A stretch of DNA of 38,766 bases, from assembly GCF_001676615.1 (NCBI RefSeq), contig NZ_LYXZ01000063.1, forward strand, positions 1-38,766. Reading direction: 5' to 3'. Shown piece after piece: positions 7,676 through 15,649 of this stretch. The notes under the pieces are model-generated. The model made no database searches, was not told the DNA's origin, and saw only the letters and a list, made by a program, of their open reading frames with translations. Made by a program: the position numbers and the translations under genes. The DNA is from Labrys sp. WJW. Its GTDB lineage: Bacteria; Pseudomonadota; Alphaproteobacteria; Rhizobiales; Labraceae. Positions within the stretch are counted from its first letter, which is position 1, and each line of letters begins with the position of its first letter.

Positions 7676-8683
7676 ATGGGTCTTCGCTTCATCTTCATGC
7701 TTACCCGCAACGACCGGACGGTCGAGGATGCGGATACGCATCTTCAAACGGCGCTGAAACTCGGGATCCGCCATATCGGCTTCAAGGATATCGGCCTACC
7801 GATCGAGCGCCTCAAGGACCTCGGCCAAATGATCCGGGCGGGCGGTGCGACCTCCTATCTCGAAGTGGTCTCGCTCGATTGCGACAGCGAACTGGCCTCG
7901 GCCCGGGCCGCTGTCGAGATCGGCGTCGATATCCTGCTCGGAGGCACGCATGTCGAGGAGGTGTCCGCGATCGTCAGGGGCACGCCCATCCGCTACTGCC
8001 CTTTCCCCGGCCACATCAGCGGCCACCCCAGCGTGCTCGAAGGCAGCATCGAGGAGATCGTCGCCAGCGCCCGCAAGCTCGCGGCCCATGAAGGCGTGCA
8101 CGGCCTCGACCTGCTGGCCTATCGCTCGAAGGAAAATGTGCCCGCGCTGATGCAGGCCGTTTGCGCCGCGGTCTCCAAGCCCGTCTACATGGCCGGATCG
8201 ATCGAGACGCCCGGACAGATCGCGGCGGTGAAGCAAGCCGGCGGCATGGGCTTCACCATCGGGACCGCCGCACTGGACGGGCGCTACCCGGCCGAAGCAA
8301 AGGATGTTGCGGGCCAGCTCGCCGCCATCATGCGGGATGTGGCGGAGGTCAACAACCACCTCTCCCCCTACCACAAGCAGAGCCTGTCCTCGGCCTTCGG
8401 CGCCTTTGCCGACACCGCTTCGCCCCGGATTGCCGGGCGGATCAACGACATCGAGATCAAGCTCGCCAAGGTCGAGACCGAATCCGGCTGGCATTTCAAT
8501 GCCAGGGAAGATGCCTTCCTGCTGGTGCACAAGGGCCGGCTGCTCATGCGCTTCCGCGACCGGGACGAGGTCGTGGAGGAAGGCGACTTCATCATCGTGC
8601 CGCACGGGGTCGAACATTGTCCGGAAGCGCTGACCGCCGAATGCCAGATCGTGCTGATCGAGCCGCCGCGCAGCCACGCCTGA
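7676..8683 (+). CDS. TIM-barrel/cupin fusion protein, partner of PdxA2
   Basis: A 335-residue two-domain protein. Residues 1 to about 225 are a (beta/alpha)8-type barrel (FIFMLTRNDRTVEDA, GIRHIGFKDIGLP, DILLGGTH, GLDLLAYRS, PVYMAGSIETP, GMGFTIGTAAL) of a kind often found beside pdxA2 genes and sometimes itself labelled hydroxythreonine-phosphate dehydrogenase. Residues about 240-335 are a cupin (KGRLLMRFRDRDEVV, GDFIIVPHGVEHCP). In the stand-alone cupin family the first motif reads WHHHxxxDE; here it is WHFNAREDA, so only H273 and H314 of the four expected metal ligands remain, with N275 and A280 at the others. The start at 7676 has GAGAGGG seven bases upstream; the ATG at 7658 overlaps the pdxA2 stop. 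The reaction is unknown. Confidence 0.75.
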   Translation: MGLRFIFMLTRNDRTVEDADTHLQTALKLGIRHIGFKDIGLPIERLKDLGQMIRAGGATSYLEVVSLDCDSELASARAAVEIGVDILLGGTHVEEVSAIVRGTPIRYCPFPGHISGHPSVLEGSIEEIVASARKLAAHEGVHGLDLLAYRSKENVPALMQAVCAAVSKPVYMAGSIETPGQIAAVKQAGGMGFTIGTAALDGRYPAEAKDVAGQLAAIMRDVAEVNNHLSPYHKQSLSSAFGAFADTASPRIAGRINDIEIKLAKVETESGWHFNAREDAFLLVHKGRLLMRFRDRDEVVEEGDFIIVPHGVEHCPEALTAECQIVLIEPPRSHA

Positions 8684-8705
8684 ACGCCGCGCCGGACCGC
8701 AACGC

Positions 8706-8903
8706 TCAGTCCCTGCTCCCTTCGGCTGGCTGGCCCCTCGCCTCCACGATCGCCGACTGCAGGGTGAACAGGCGGTACAAGGTCAGCGCCGCCTTGTAGG
8801 GATCGCCATCGCAGTCGCGGATAATGCCATCCAGGGCCGCCGCTTCCTCCGCCGTCGCCGGCACCACCTCGTCCGCAAAGAGCACCTTCGGATCTATCGC
8901 CAT
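8706..8903 (-). CDS. Small conserved hypothetical protein
   Basis: A 65-residue acidic protein (MAIDPKVLFADEVVPATAEE, ending ARGQPAEGSRD) with a predicted helical middle (DPYKAALTLYRLFTLQSAIVE). A GGGAGG Shine-Dalgarno lies 7 bases before the ATG at 8903, which is why I prefer it to longer starts. No domain is recognised. It is convergent with the TIM-cupin gene, ending 22 bases from it, and transcribed apart from the porin gene upstream, which has its own terminator. Confidence 0.55.
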   Translation of the reverse strand: MAIDPKVLFADEVVPATAEEAAALDGIIRDCDGDPYKAALTLYRLFTLQSAIVEARGQPAEGSRD

Positions 8904-9006
8904 CTTTGCCTCCCATCCTTCGAGTCCGCGGGAAAATAGCCGGGAAGCCCTGCGTTGGCCAGCAATTTGTTCTTGAATTGTTCTTGTTTGAAATTTCACC
9001 GAGCCA

Positions 9007-9034
9007 TATGAAAAAGCCCGGCTCAGCCGGGCTT
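9007..9034 (-). terminator. Rho-independent terminator of the outer-membrane barrel gene
   Basis: A 9-base stem AAGCCCGGC / GCCGGGCTT (9014-9022 and 9026-9034) with a TCA loop. On the minus strand it is followed by a run of T (AAAAA on the plus strand before 9014). It lies 27 bases after the stop of the porin gene that reads toward it. Confidence 0.85.
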
Positions 9035-9060
9035 CTCGGTACCATTGCGGTTGGGTCTGA

Positions 9061-9780
9061 TCAGAACTTGTAGCTGATGCCGGCCGTGACGGTCGTCTGG
9101 TTCCAATCGGCCTTCACGCGGCCATCCGGCGTGGCGTAGCTCTTCTTGTTGAAGTCGCTGTAGCGCACTTCCAGGCGGCCGATCCAATTCTGGGTGAAGG
9201 CATATTCGGCACCCAGGCCCACCGTCCAGCCGACATGGGTGTTGCTCGAGTCAGCACCGGCCGTGGAAAGCTTGGCATTGGCGAGGGCGAGGCCGCCGGT
9301 GGCATAGACCAGGATGTTGTCGAAGGCATAGCCGATACGAGCACGGGCGGAGCCCTGCCACTCGGTCTTCAGCTTGAGCGTACGAAGCGTGCCGCCATAA
9401 TTGGCATGGGCGCTGCCGTTCAGGTTGGAATAGTCGATATCGCCTTCGACGCCGATGACGAACTCGTTGATCTGGTAGTTGTAACCGGCATGGGCGCCGC
9501 CGACGAATCCGCTGAGATCGAACTTGTCTGCGGTTGCCGACAGAACTTCCGCCACCGCCGTCGTCGTCGGCGTCACGGTCGGAAACAGCTTGCTCTGGTC
9601 GTCATTCTCGCGGCCCCAGCCATAACCGGCATGCAAACCCACATAGGGGCCGCTCCAGTTGTAAGGTGTTACCACCGGGGGAACCGGCTCAACAGCCTGC
9701 GCGGCCAGGTCGGCGGCATAGACCGAAGTCGAGCACAGCAAGGCAGAAAGGCCGGCTATGGCGAAGCAAATCGTACGCAT
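9061..9780 (-). CDS. Outer-membrane beta-barrel protein (Omp25/Omp31-like porin family)
   Basis: A 239-residue outer-membrane protein. The signal peptide is residues 1-22 (MRTICFAIAGLSALLCSTSV, then YAADL). The mature N-terminus YNWSGPYVGLHAGYGWG is the hallmark of the small rhizobial/Brucella Omp25/Omp31 family, and the sequence ends with the aromatic terminal strand TTVTAGISYKF needed for outer-membrane insertion. Alternating strands (GFVGGAHAGYNYQINEFVIGVEG, ARIGYAFDNILVYATGGLALA, VGLGAEYAFTQNWIGRLEVRY) fit an eight-stranded barrel. The ATG at 9780 has GAGGGGG just upstream; a longer start would spoil the signal peptide. It has its own terminator. The role is probably envelope structure or small-solute passage. 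Confidence 0.93.
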   Translation of the reverse strand: MRTICFAIAGLSALLCSTSVYAADLAAQAVEPVPPVVTPYNWSGPYVGLHAGYGWGRENDDQSKLFPTVTPTTTAVAEVLSATADKFDLSGFVGGAHAGYNYQINEFVIGVEGDIDYSNLNGSAHANYGGTLRTLKLKTEWQGSARARIGYAFDNILVYATGGLALANAKLSTAGADSSNTHVGWTVGLGAEYAFTQNWIGRLEVRYSDFNKKSYATPDGRVKADWNQTTVTAGISYKF

Positions 9781-10018
9781 CGAATCCCCCTCGTAAAATG
9801 CGATGCAAACTATACTTGCAGGGCAAGTAAAAGTCGGTGACATATCGGCAACAGGTGAAATTAATCACCTATCATGCCGCCGTCGCCGGCGACCGTCGTG
9901 CCGGCCGATCCAGCCAGGGTCTTGCAAGGCCTCGCCCGCTCGTGCTCTGCATCCTGCCATGCGGGTCGTCCTCGCCGAGGCGGTCAATATGGGCAGCGAA
10001 GACGGAATAGGAGAAGGG

Positions 10019-11827
10019 ATGAGCGAAAGCACTATTTCGATCACGCTTTGCGGCATCGACCTCGCGCTGCTCTATCCCGCCGATCTGGACGAAGAGATCT
10101 GGCCCTATTTCTGGCATGTCGCCAACGACAGCCAGCCCGGGGCTCTGCCCGCGACCTTGCGCCTCTACCGCCAGGCCTCGGGCCGGCTCGAGCTCCATCG
10201 CGACGGCGCCCGGGTCTGGAAGGACCTGTCCTGGCCGGAGGCCCTGCATCCCCTGCTCGACGAGATCGGCCGCGTGGTGGCCGCGGCGTCCGTTCGTCCC
10301 GTTCTGCGTGCCGCGGCAGTGGCCCATGAAGGCAAGGTGGTGCTGATTGCCGGCCCTCCCGGTTGCGGAAAGACCAGTCTGGCAGCCTGGCTCGTCGACA
10401 AGGGCTTCCAGTTTCTCGCCGACGATCTCGTCTGTCTGGGGGATGCGGAGACGTCCGTGAGGCCGGGCTCGCTCGCCCTCGCGCCGCATCCGCAGGCATC
10501 GGCCCGGATCCTGTCCTCACCGGCCTTCATCGATGCCTATGCTTCCCTCACCCATGCGGGTGCCGTGATCAAGCCGGAGGCCCTGGCGGAGGAGCATGCG
10601 GCGGAGTGGCCCTGCGCCCTCGTCCTCATCCCGCAACGCCATGAAGGCGCCGAACCCGAGCTGCAAACGGTCTCATCCGACAAATGTCGCTTCTTTCTCG
10701 AACTCGCCCAGCATCCCGACCAGCGGATATCGGCCGCGACCGAAGCGAAGCTCACCGATTTTGCCCGGCAGGTCCCGGTCGTCAGGGTCCGCTTCGGCCA
10801 GCCCGGCGACTGGCTCGACCGTTTCCTGCACCGCACGCTCGATGCCGGACTGCCGGCGGCGAACGCGGCCCATCAGCACAAGACCGAGGCACGCCAGCAA
10901 CTCGATACCGTGGCCGCGGTGACGGTGCACCCGGCTGGCGACTGGTTCTTCCCCAAGCCGGCCACCGCCGCACCGCGCAGGCGCCTGAGCATCGGCATGG
11001 CGACGTTCGATGACTATGACGGGGTCTATTTCACGCTGCAGGCCTTGCGCCTCTATCATCCCGAAGTCGCCGACGACCTCGAACTCCTGGTGGTGGACAA
11101 CAATCCGAACGGGATGTGCGGCGACGCCCTGCGGCGCCTTGCCAAGGGTTCGGGCGGATTTCGCTATATTCCGGTGGCAGAGAGCATCGGCACCGCCGTG
11201 CGCGATTTCGTGATGCAGGAAGCCGCCGGCGAGCATGTCGTCTGCCTCGACTGCCATGTCCTGCTGGTACCCGGCGCCCTGGCCAGGCTGCTCGACTATT
11301 TCGAGCAACATCCCGACAGCAACGACCTGCTGCAGGGACCACTCGTCAGCGACGACCTCACGGGCCTTTCCACCCATTGGAAGGCGGAGTGGGCCGGCGG
11401 CATGTATGGCACCTGGGCGCTCGATGCCGCAGGCAGGGACCCTGAGGCGCCGCCCTTCGACATCCCGATGCAGGGGCTCGGCCTCTACGCCTGCCGCCGC
11501 GCGGCATGGCCTGGCTACAACAAGCTCTTCCGCGGCTTTGGCGGCGAGGAAGGCTATATTCACGAGAAATTCCGCCAGGCGGGCGGGCGTACCCTATGCC
11601 TGCCCTTCCTGCGCTGGATCCACCGCTTCGACCGGCCGATGGGCGCGCCCTATACGATCAGCTGGCACGACCGCATCCGCAACTACATGATCGGCTTCGA
11701 CGAGCTGGGCCTGCCGATGGACGAGATGCTGGCCCATTTCCGCGAGCATGTCGGCCCGAGCGCGGAGCCGATCATCCGCAATTGCTGGGAGGAACTGGAA
11801 CGGCTGCGCATCGCGCAGCCGGGCTGA
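10019..11827 (+). CDS. HPr-kinase-like P-loop domain fused to GT-A glycosyltransferase
   Basis: A 602-residue two-domain protein. Residues 1 to about 275 resemble the HPr-kinase-related fold: a P-loop GPPGCGKTS at 112-120 followed by FLADDLVCLG at 132-141, the acidic motif after the P-loop in HprK-like kinases. Residues about 322-602 are a GT-A type glycosyltransferase (SIGMATFDDYDGVYFTLQAL, LELLVVDNNPNG at 355-365, VVCLDCHVLLVPGAL with the acidic 411 position, FRGFGGEEGYIHEKFRQAGG). HprK-like proteins without PTS often act in peptide-modification clusters, and the glycosyltransferase half could glycosylate a lipid, polysaccharide or peptide. AGGAG lies 5 bases before the ATG at 10019. No partner gene is adjacent. 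The substrate is unknown. Confidence 0.8.
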   Translation: MSESTISITLCGIDLALLYPADLDEEIWPYFWHVANDSQPGALPATLRLYRQASGRLELHRDGARVWKDLSWPEALHPLLDEIGRVVAAASVRPVLRAAAVAHEGKVVLIAGPPGCGKTSLAAWLVDKGFQFLADDLVCLGDAETSVRPGSLALAPHPQASARILSSPAFIDAYASLTHAGAVIKPEALAEEHAAEWPCALVLIPQRHEGAEPELQTVSSDKCRFFLELAQHPDQRISAATEAKLTDFARQVPVVRVRFGQPGDWLDRFLHRTLDAGLPAANAAHQHKTEARQQLDTVAAVTVHPAGDWFFPKPATAAPRRRLSIGMATFDDYDGVYFTLQALRLYHPEVADDLELLVVDNNPNGMCGDALRRLAKGSGGFRYIPVAESIGTAVRDFVMQEAAGEHVVCLDCHVLLVPGALARLLDYFEQHPDSNDLLQGPLVSDDLTGLSTHWKAEWAGGMYGTWALDAAGRDPEAPPFDIPMQGLGLYACRRAAWPGYNKLFRGFGGEEGYIHEKFRQAGGRTLCLPFLRWIHRFDRPMGAPYTISWHDRIRNYMIGFDELGLPMDEMLAHFREHVGPSAEPIIRNCWEELERLRIAQPG

Positions 11828-11946
11828 CACCAAAGCCGCTCGCCGAAAACGGCAGCGCTCCGGGTGCATTTTGCCCGTTCTTCCGGGATCAGCAGGCGTG
11901 ACCGATTCAGGAACAGGCAGGATGCCCGTGCCCCCGGAGGCCGCCG

Positions 11947-12447
11947 TCAGCCCTCGGAGCCCTGGGCGATCGGCGGCTGGAAGGCGAGACCCATGTCCCA
12001 GGGGAAATAGATCCAGGTATCCTGGCTCACCTCGGTGATGAAGGTGTCGACCAGCGGGCGGCCGAGCGGCTTGGCGTAGACGGTGGCGAAATGCGCCTTG
12101 GGCAGGCGATCGCGCACCACCTTGGCAGTCGACCCGGTATCGACGAGATCATCGACCACCAGGATGCCTTCTCCGCCATTTTCAGCGAGCTTCTCGTCGA
12201 CGTCCTTGAGCACCTGCAAGCCGCTCTGGGTCTTGTAGTCGTGATAGGAGGCGATGCAGACGGTCTCGATCAGGCGGATGCCGAGTTCGCGCGAGATGAT
12301 CGCCGCGGGAACCAGGCCGCCGCGCGTGATGCAGACGATGGCGTTGAAGGGACCGCTGCCGGACAATCGCCAGGCGAGCGCGCGCGCGTCGCGGTGGAAC
12401 TGATCCCAGGATACGGGGAAGGCCTTGTCGGGCTTCGGCGAGTTCAT
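11947..12447 (-). CDS. gpt: Xanthine-guanine phosphoribosyltransferase
   Basis: Purine-salvage enzyme that joins xanthine or guanine to PRPP to make XMP or GMP (166 residues, normal length). The PRPP-binding signature ILVVDDLVDTGST is at 95-107, and the TRGGLVPAAIISRELG segment (41-56) and SYHDYKTQSG flexible loop are typical of Gpt. The start is the ATG at 12447 with AGGGAC upstream; a longer frame runs into the hairpin element. The double-hairpin element starts only 13 bases before the ATG, so the 5' leader of the mRNA probably contains it. Confidence 0.95.
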   Translation of the reverse strand: MNSPKPDKAFPVSWDQFHRDARALAWRLSGSGPFNAIVCITRGGLVPAAIISRELGIRLIETVCIASYHDYKTQSGLQVLKDVDEKLAENGGEGILVVDDLVDTGSTAKVVRDRLPKAHFATVYAKPLGRPLVDTFITEVSQDTWIYFPWDMGLAFQPPIAQGSEG

Positions 12448-12460
12448 GATCCGGTCCCTA

Positions 12461-12573
12461 GCAAAATTTACCAGCTTCATCCAGGGGTGGATGAAGCTGG
12501 TAAATTTTGCAAATGTTAAAAATTCTGCAGGTTATGGCTGATCGGGTCTTTGATCCGATCAGCCATAACCTGC
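12461..12573. repeat. Double-hairpin element, copy 1 (gpt leader)
   Basis: Two tandem hairpins. Hairpin A has perfect 23-base arms (12461-12483 and 12488-12510) with a GGGG loop closed by CCA/TGG. A 16-base linker follows (AAATGTTAAAAATTCT, 12511-12526). Hairpin B has 22-base arms (12527-12548 and 12552-12573; one G-T pair) with a TTT loop. The same architecture, with 11 of 16 linker bases identical, occurs at 32821-32932. Hairpin A abuts the gpt Shine-Dalgarno. It may be a small dispersed palindromic repeat, an RNA leader, or both. I do not know a named family for it. Confidence 0.85.
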
Positions 12574-12636
12574 TTGCGCGGGTCGCTCTTCATAGCGGCG
12601 AAATCGAACGGATCAAGTCAAGTCTTCAACGTTCCA

Positions 12637-12670
12637 CGCCATTTTGCAGGCCGATCCCGCAAAATCGGCG
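12637..12670 (-). terminator. Hairpin just after the CinA-like gene, possible terminator
   Basis: Arms CGCCATTTTGC (12637-12647) and GCAAAATCGGCG (12659-12670), pairing with one bulged base. It begins two bases after the stop codon of the CinA-like gene, which reads toward it. There is no clear T-run, so termination is inferred from position. Confidence 0.45.
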
Positions 12671-12671
12671 T

Positions 12672-13442
12672 TCAGCGCTTGATGGTGGCGACCATCGCCT
12701 CGATGTCCGCCTTGGCGGCGGCGACCTTGGCCGCATCCTTGCCCCGGATCACCAGCTGGGTCTGGAAGCCGGCAGGACCGAAGGAGGGATAGGAGCCGAT
12801 CGAGACGTCGGGATGGTCTTGCGCGATCGCCGCGAGCGGCTCTGCGACGGCGCCCTCGCCGATCCCGGGGCCCGGCGAAACGCTATCGGACAAGGTCACC
12901 GCGCCTGAGCGCATCTTCAAGATCGCATTGTCGAGCATGCGCTGCATGATGTTGGGCACACCCGCCATCACGATGACATTGTCCAGCATGAAGCCTGGGG
13001 CGGCCGAGACGGGATTGTCGACGAGCTCGGCCCCGTCGGGAATGCGCGCCATGCGCAGGCGGGCCGGCGTCAGGTTGGCGGCGCCGCCATAGTGCCTGGT
13101 CATCACCTCGACGGCACGCTGATCGATCTCGATGCCGACACCGAAGGCCTTGGCGACGGAGTCGGCCGTGATGTCGTCATGGGTCGGCCCGATGCCGCCC
13201 GTCGACAGCACATAGTCATAGCGTGTGCGCAGGGCATTGACCGCCTCGACGATACGCTCCTCCTCGTCGGGAACGACGCGAACCTCCTTCACGTCGATCC
13301 CCGCACCGGTGAGGAATTCGGTGATGTAGCCGATATTCTTGTCCTTGGTACGGCCCGACAGGATCTCGTCGCCGACGACGAGAATGGCGGCCGTCACGGA
13401 TACCGGAGCGGCTTGCTCGGGATTTGCAGAGGGCGTTTCCAT
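12672..13442 (-). CDS. CinA-like / molybdopterin-binding (MoaB/MogA-fold) protein
   Basis: A 256-residue protein of the MoCF-biosynthesis fold as found in the N-terminal half of CinA. The core is AAILVVGDEILSGRTKDKN, then VLSTGGIGPTHDDITADSVAKAFG, then GAELVDNPVSAAPGFMLDNVIVMAGVPNIM, which are the conserved CinA/MoaB ligand-binding segments. Short CinA proteins lacking the C-terminal nicotinamide-nucleotide amidase domain are common in alphaproteobacteria, and this is one. The likely role is nucleotide or pyrophosphate handling; the precise reaction is not established. The ATG at 13442 is preferred over an upstream GTG at 13499 that overlaps the mrp stop. It follows mrp on the same strand and is probably co-transcribed. 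Confidence 0.88.
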   Translation of the reverse strand: METPSANPEQAAPVSVTAAILVVGDEILSGRTKDKNIGYITEFLTGAGIDVKEVRVVPDEEERIVEAVNALRTRYDYVLSTGGIGPTHDDITADSVAKAFGVGIEIDQRAVEVMTRHYGGAANLTPARLRMARIPDGAELVDNPVSAAPGFMLDNVIVMAGVPNIMQRMLDNAILKMRSGAVTLSDSVSPGPGIGEGAVAEPLAAIAQDHPDVSIGSYPSFGPAGFQTQLVIRGKDAAKVAAAKADIEAMVATIKR

Positions 13443-13495
13443 AAGGCATTTCCGAATGATGTCGCGATCGGGTTCCGGCGGGCAGCGGCCAGCCG

Positions 13496-14626
13496 TCACT
13501 CGATGACAATACGCGGCGGCTGGCGTTGATCAACACTCTCCCCCGACAGACCAGCCCAAACCTGCGCCGCAATCCGACGATAGATGCCGGCCTCGGCGCT
13601 GTCCGGCAACGTGGCGGCCACCGGCCTGCCGGCATCCGAGCGTTCGCGCACTTCCATGGACAAAGGCAGTTCACCGAGGAAGGGCACGCCAAGCTTTTCC
13701 GCCTCGCGCCGTGCTCCGCCGTGGCCGAAGAGATGGCTGACATGGCCGCAATTGGGGCAGGAGAAGGTGGACATGTTCTCGATGATGCCGAGGATAGGCA
13801 CGTTCACCTTCTGGAACATGCCGACGCCGCGGCGCGCGTCGATCAAGGCAAGATCCTGCGGCGTCGAGACGATCACCGCGCCGGCCAAAGGCGTGTTCTG
13901 CGCCATGGTGAGCTGCGCATCGCCCGTGCCCGGCGGCATGTCGACCACCATGACGTCGAGTTCGCCCCAGACGACATCGCGCAGCAGCGTGGTGAGCGCC
14001 GACTGCACCATCGCCCCGCGCCAGATCATCGCGGTCTCCTGGTCGACCAGGAAACCGATCGACATCGCCTTTACGCCATAGGCTTCGAGCGGGATGATCT
14101 TCTTGTCGGCGTTCTGTTCCGGCTTGTCCGTCAGGCCGAGAAGTTTCGGAACGGACGGTCCAAATATGTCGGCATCGAGCAGCCCGACGCTCAGCCCCTG
14201 CGCCGCGAGGGCAATGGCGAGATTGCAGGCCGTCGTCGACTTGCCGACACCGCCCTTGCCGGAGGCGACGGCAATGACGCGTTTCACGCTGGGCAGGACG
14301 GGCGGCCGCTGCTGCGGCGCATTGTGGGCGGCCGCCTGCGCCCGCGGGCCAGGCGGTTCCTGGCGCGCCGCGCCGGCCGGACGCTCGGCCGTCAGCCCGA
14401 CCAGGACATTGGTGACGCCGGGAAGGCCACGCACGGCGCTTTCGGCTGCAGCACGCACCGGCTCCATGGCCCGCGCCTCGGTGGGATCGATGGCGATGGC
14501 AAACATCACCTTCGAACCGTCGATGCGGACTTCGGTCAAGCGGCCGGTCGAGGGCAGTGATTGGCCGCTTGCCGGCAATTTGACGAGTTCGAGGGCGCGA
14601 ATGACATCGGCTGGCGTCAGAGACAA
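13496..14626 (-). CDS. mrp: Mrp/ApbC iron-sulfur cluster carrier ATPase
   Basis: P-loop ATPase that carries and delivers 4Fe-4S clusters. An N-terminal MIP18/DUF59-type domain (about residues 1-82, LTPADVIRALELVKLP to GVTNVLVGL) is joined by an Ala/Pro/Gln linker to the ATPase. Walker A is the deviant SGKGGVGKSTTA (about 122-133), DMPPGTGD is conserved, and the cluster-bridging cysteines lie in FSCPNCGH (C290 and C293). The start is uncertain: the frame has no ATG near the N-terminus. I favour the TTG at 14626, which has GAGG eight bases upstream, over a TTG at 14647 with no ribosome site. It lies upstream of the CinA-like gene on the same strand. Confidence 0.93.
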   Translation of the reverse strand: MSLTPADVIRALELVKLPASGQSLPSTGRLTEVRIDGSKVMFAIAIDPTEARAMEPVRAAAESAVRGLPGVTNVLVGLTAERPAGAARQEPPGPRAQAAAHNAPQQRPPVLPSVKRVIAVASGKGGVGKSTTACNLAIALAAQGLSVGLLDADIFGPSVPKLLGLTDKPEQNADKKIIPLEAYGVKAMSIGFLVDQETAMIWRGAMVQSALTTLLRDVVWGELDVMVVDMPPGTGDAQLTMAQNTPLAGAVIVSTPQDLALIDARRGVGMFQKVNVPILGIIENMSTFSCPNCGHVSHLFGHGGARREAEKLGVPFLGELPLSMEVRERSDAGRPVAATLPDSAEAGIYRRIAAQVWAGLSGESVDQRQPPRIVIE

Positions 14627-14983
14627 GGAATGATCCTCACGAAGCAAGGGAAGGTGCCGGCGAGGCGGCCCCGAAAGTTTCCCTCAATATTGGGAAGTGC
14701 GGCGGGGGCATTCAAGCACAACCACCGCCAGGTCCCGCAATAATATGGCGCGCTGGCGCGATTCTCCTATCGGGCAGATTGCAGCAAGGCTCCGTTCAAG
14801 CCGGATCGCGAGAGGGGCGGTTAGCGGGGCTTGCCAGGACCGCCTATAAACCAAAAGCACCTTGACCACGACACGCAGCAGCGAGACATTCGAGCCCGTC
14901 ATATCCATTCAGGGTCGGGGGACGCTCGGGCAGCACCGTGCAGGCTTTGCCAGCCGGCGCATGCATTCCAGGAGTGACCGGCG
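14627..14983. other. Divergent intergenic region between mrp and the 2OG oxygenase
   Basis: About 355 bases between divergent genes, expected to hold both promoters. I see no strong sigma-70 boxes, large repeat or RNA gene. A CAGGAGTGA ribosome site ends it on the right. Confidence 0.4.
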
Positions 14984-15604
14984 ATGCATGTCATCGACCT
15001 CGATGTCATCCGCAATGCTGAAATCCACGACAAGCCCTACCGCCACATCATCGGCGAGGGTTTTCTTCAAAAGGACAAGATCTCGTCGCTGCGGCAGGAC
15101 TTTCCAGCCATCGACAAACCCGGCTTCCTGACCGTCGACGACATGGCGCTGCGAGGCAGCTTCCGGGACCTGGTCGAGGACCTAGAAAGCAGCGCCATGG
15201 CCAGATCCCTATCCGACAAGCTCGGCCTCGACCTCGACCCCTTGCCCCGGCTGACGACGATCCGCCGGCTTTCGCAGCTCAAGGACGGGCGCATTCACAC
15301 CGACAGCGAAAGCAAGCTCGCCACCTTCCTCGTCTACCTGAACGACGATTGGGACGAAGACGGGGGGTGCCTGCGCGTGCTGAACGGCCCCGACGACTTC
15401 GACGACATGACGGCGGAAATATCGCCGATCATGGGTTCGTGCTTCGGTTTTCGTCGAGCCGCCAATTCCTGGCACGGCCACAAGCCGTTCGCCGGCGAGC
15501 GCCGGGTCGTCCAGATCACCTGGCTGAGGGATGCCGGCGAACTCGAGCGCAAGAAGAAGCGCAACGGCGTGGCCCAGTTCTTCAAAGGCATCTTCGGACG
15601 CTGA
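14984..15604 (+). CDS. 2OG-Fe(II) oxygenase (prolyl-4-hydroxylase-like)
   Basis: A 206-residue dioxygenase of the 2-oxoglutarate/Fe(II) superfamily, coupling oxidative decarboxylation of 2-oxoglutarate to hydroxylation of a substrate. The facial triad is visible: H105 and D107 in RIHTDSESK, and H164 or H166 in SWHGHKPF, with R173 (GERRVVQ) as the 2-oxoglutarate carboxylate ligand. The core strand LATFLVYLNDDW and the GGCLRVL turn are typical of P4Hc proteins. AGGAG precedes the ATG. The basic C-terminus (ERKKKRNGVAQFFKGIFGR) is unusual and could touch membrane or nucleic acid. The substrate is unknown; a protein or sugar nucleotide is possible. Confidence 0.87.
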   Translation: MHVIDLDVIRNAEIHDKPYRHIIGEGFLQKDKISSLRQDFPAIDKPGFLTVDDMALRGSFRDLVEDLESSAMARSLSDKLGLDLDPLPRLTTIRRLSQLKDGRIHTDSESKLATFLVYLNDDWDEDGGCLRVLNGPDDFDDMTAEISPIMGSCFGFRRAANSWHGHKPFAGERRVVQITWLRDAGELERKKKRNGVAQFFKGIFGR

Positions 15605-15614
15605 GAGCGTCCCG

Positions 15615-15637
15615 CCCCGGGCCGCATATGCCCGGGG
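15615..15637. terminator. GC-rich hairpin between convergent genes
   Basis: Arms CCCCGGGC (15615-15622) and GCCCGGGG (15630-15637) with a 7-base loop, between the ends of the oxygenase (15604) and DUF1772 gene (15650). It could end transcription from both sides, though there is no T-run. Confidence 0.55.
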
Positions 15638-15649
15638 ACATGCCAGGTG

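Noticed and set aside
12461..12573. Reading copy 1 of the double hairpin as a simple terminator or CRISPR-like repeat
   Set aside because: It has two hairpins with a conserved linker, no T-run, no spacer series, and lies before a gene start rather than after a gene end.
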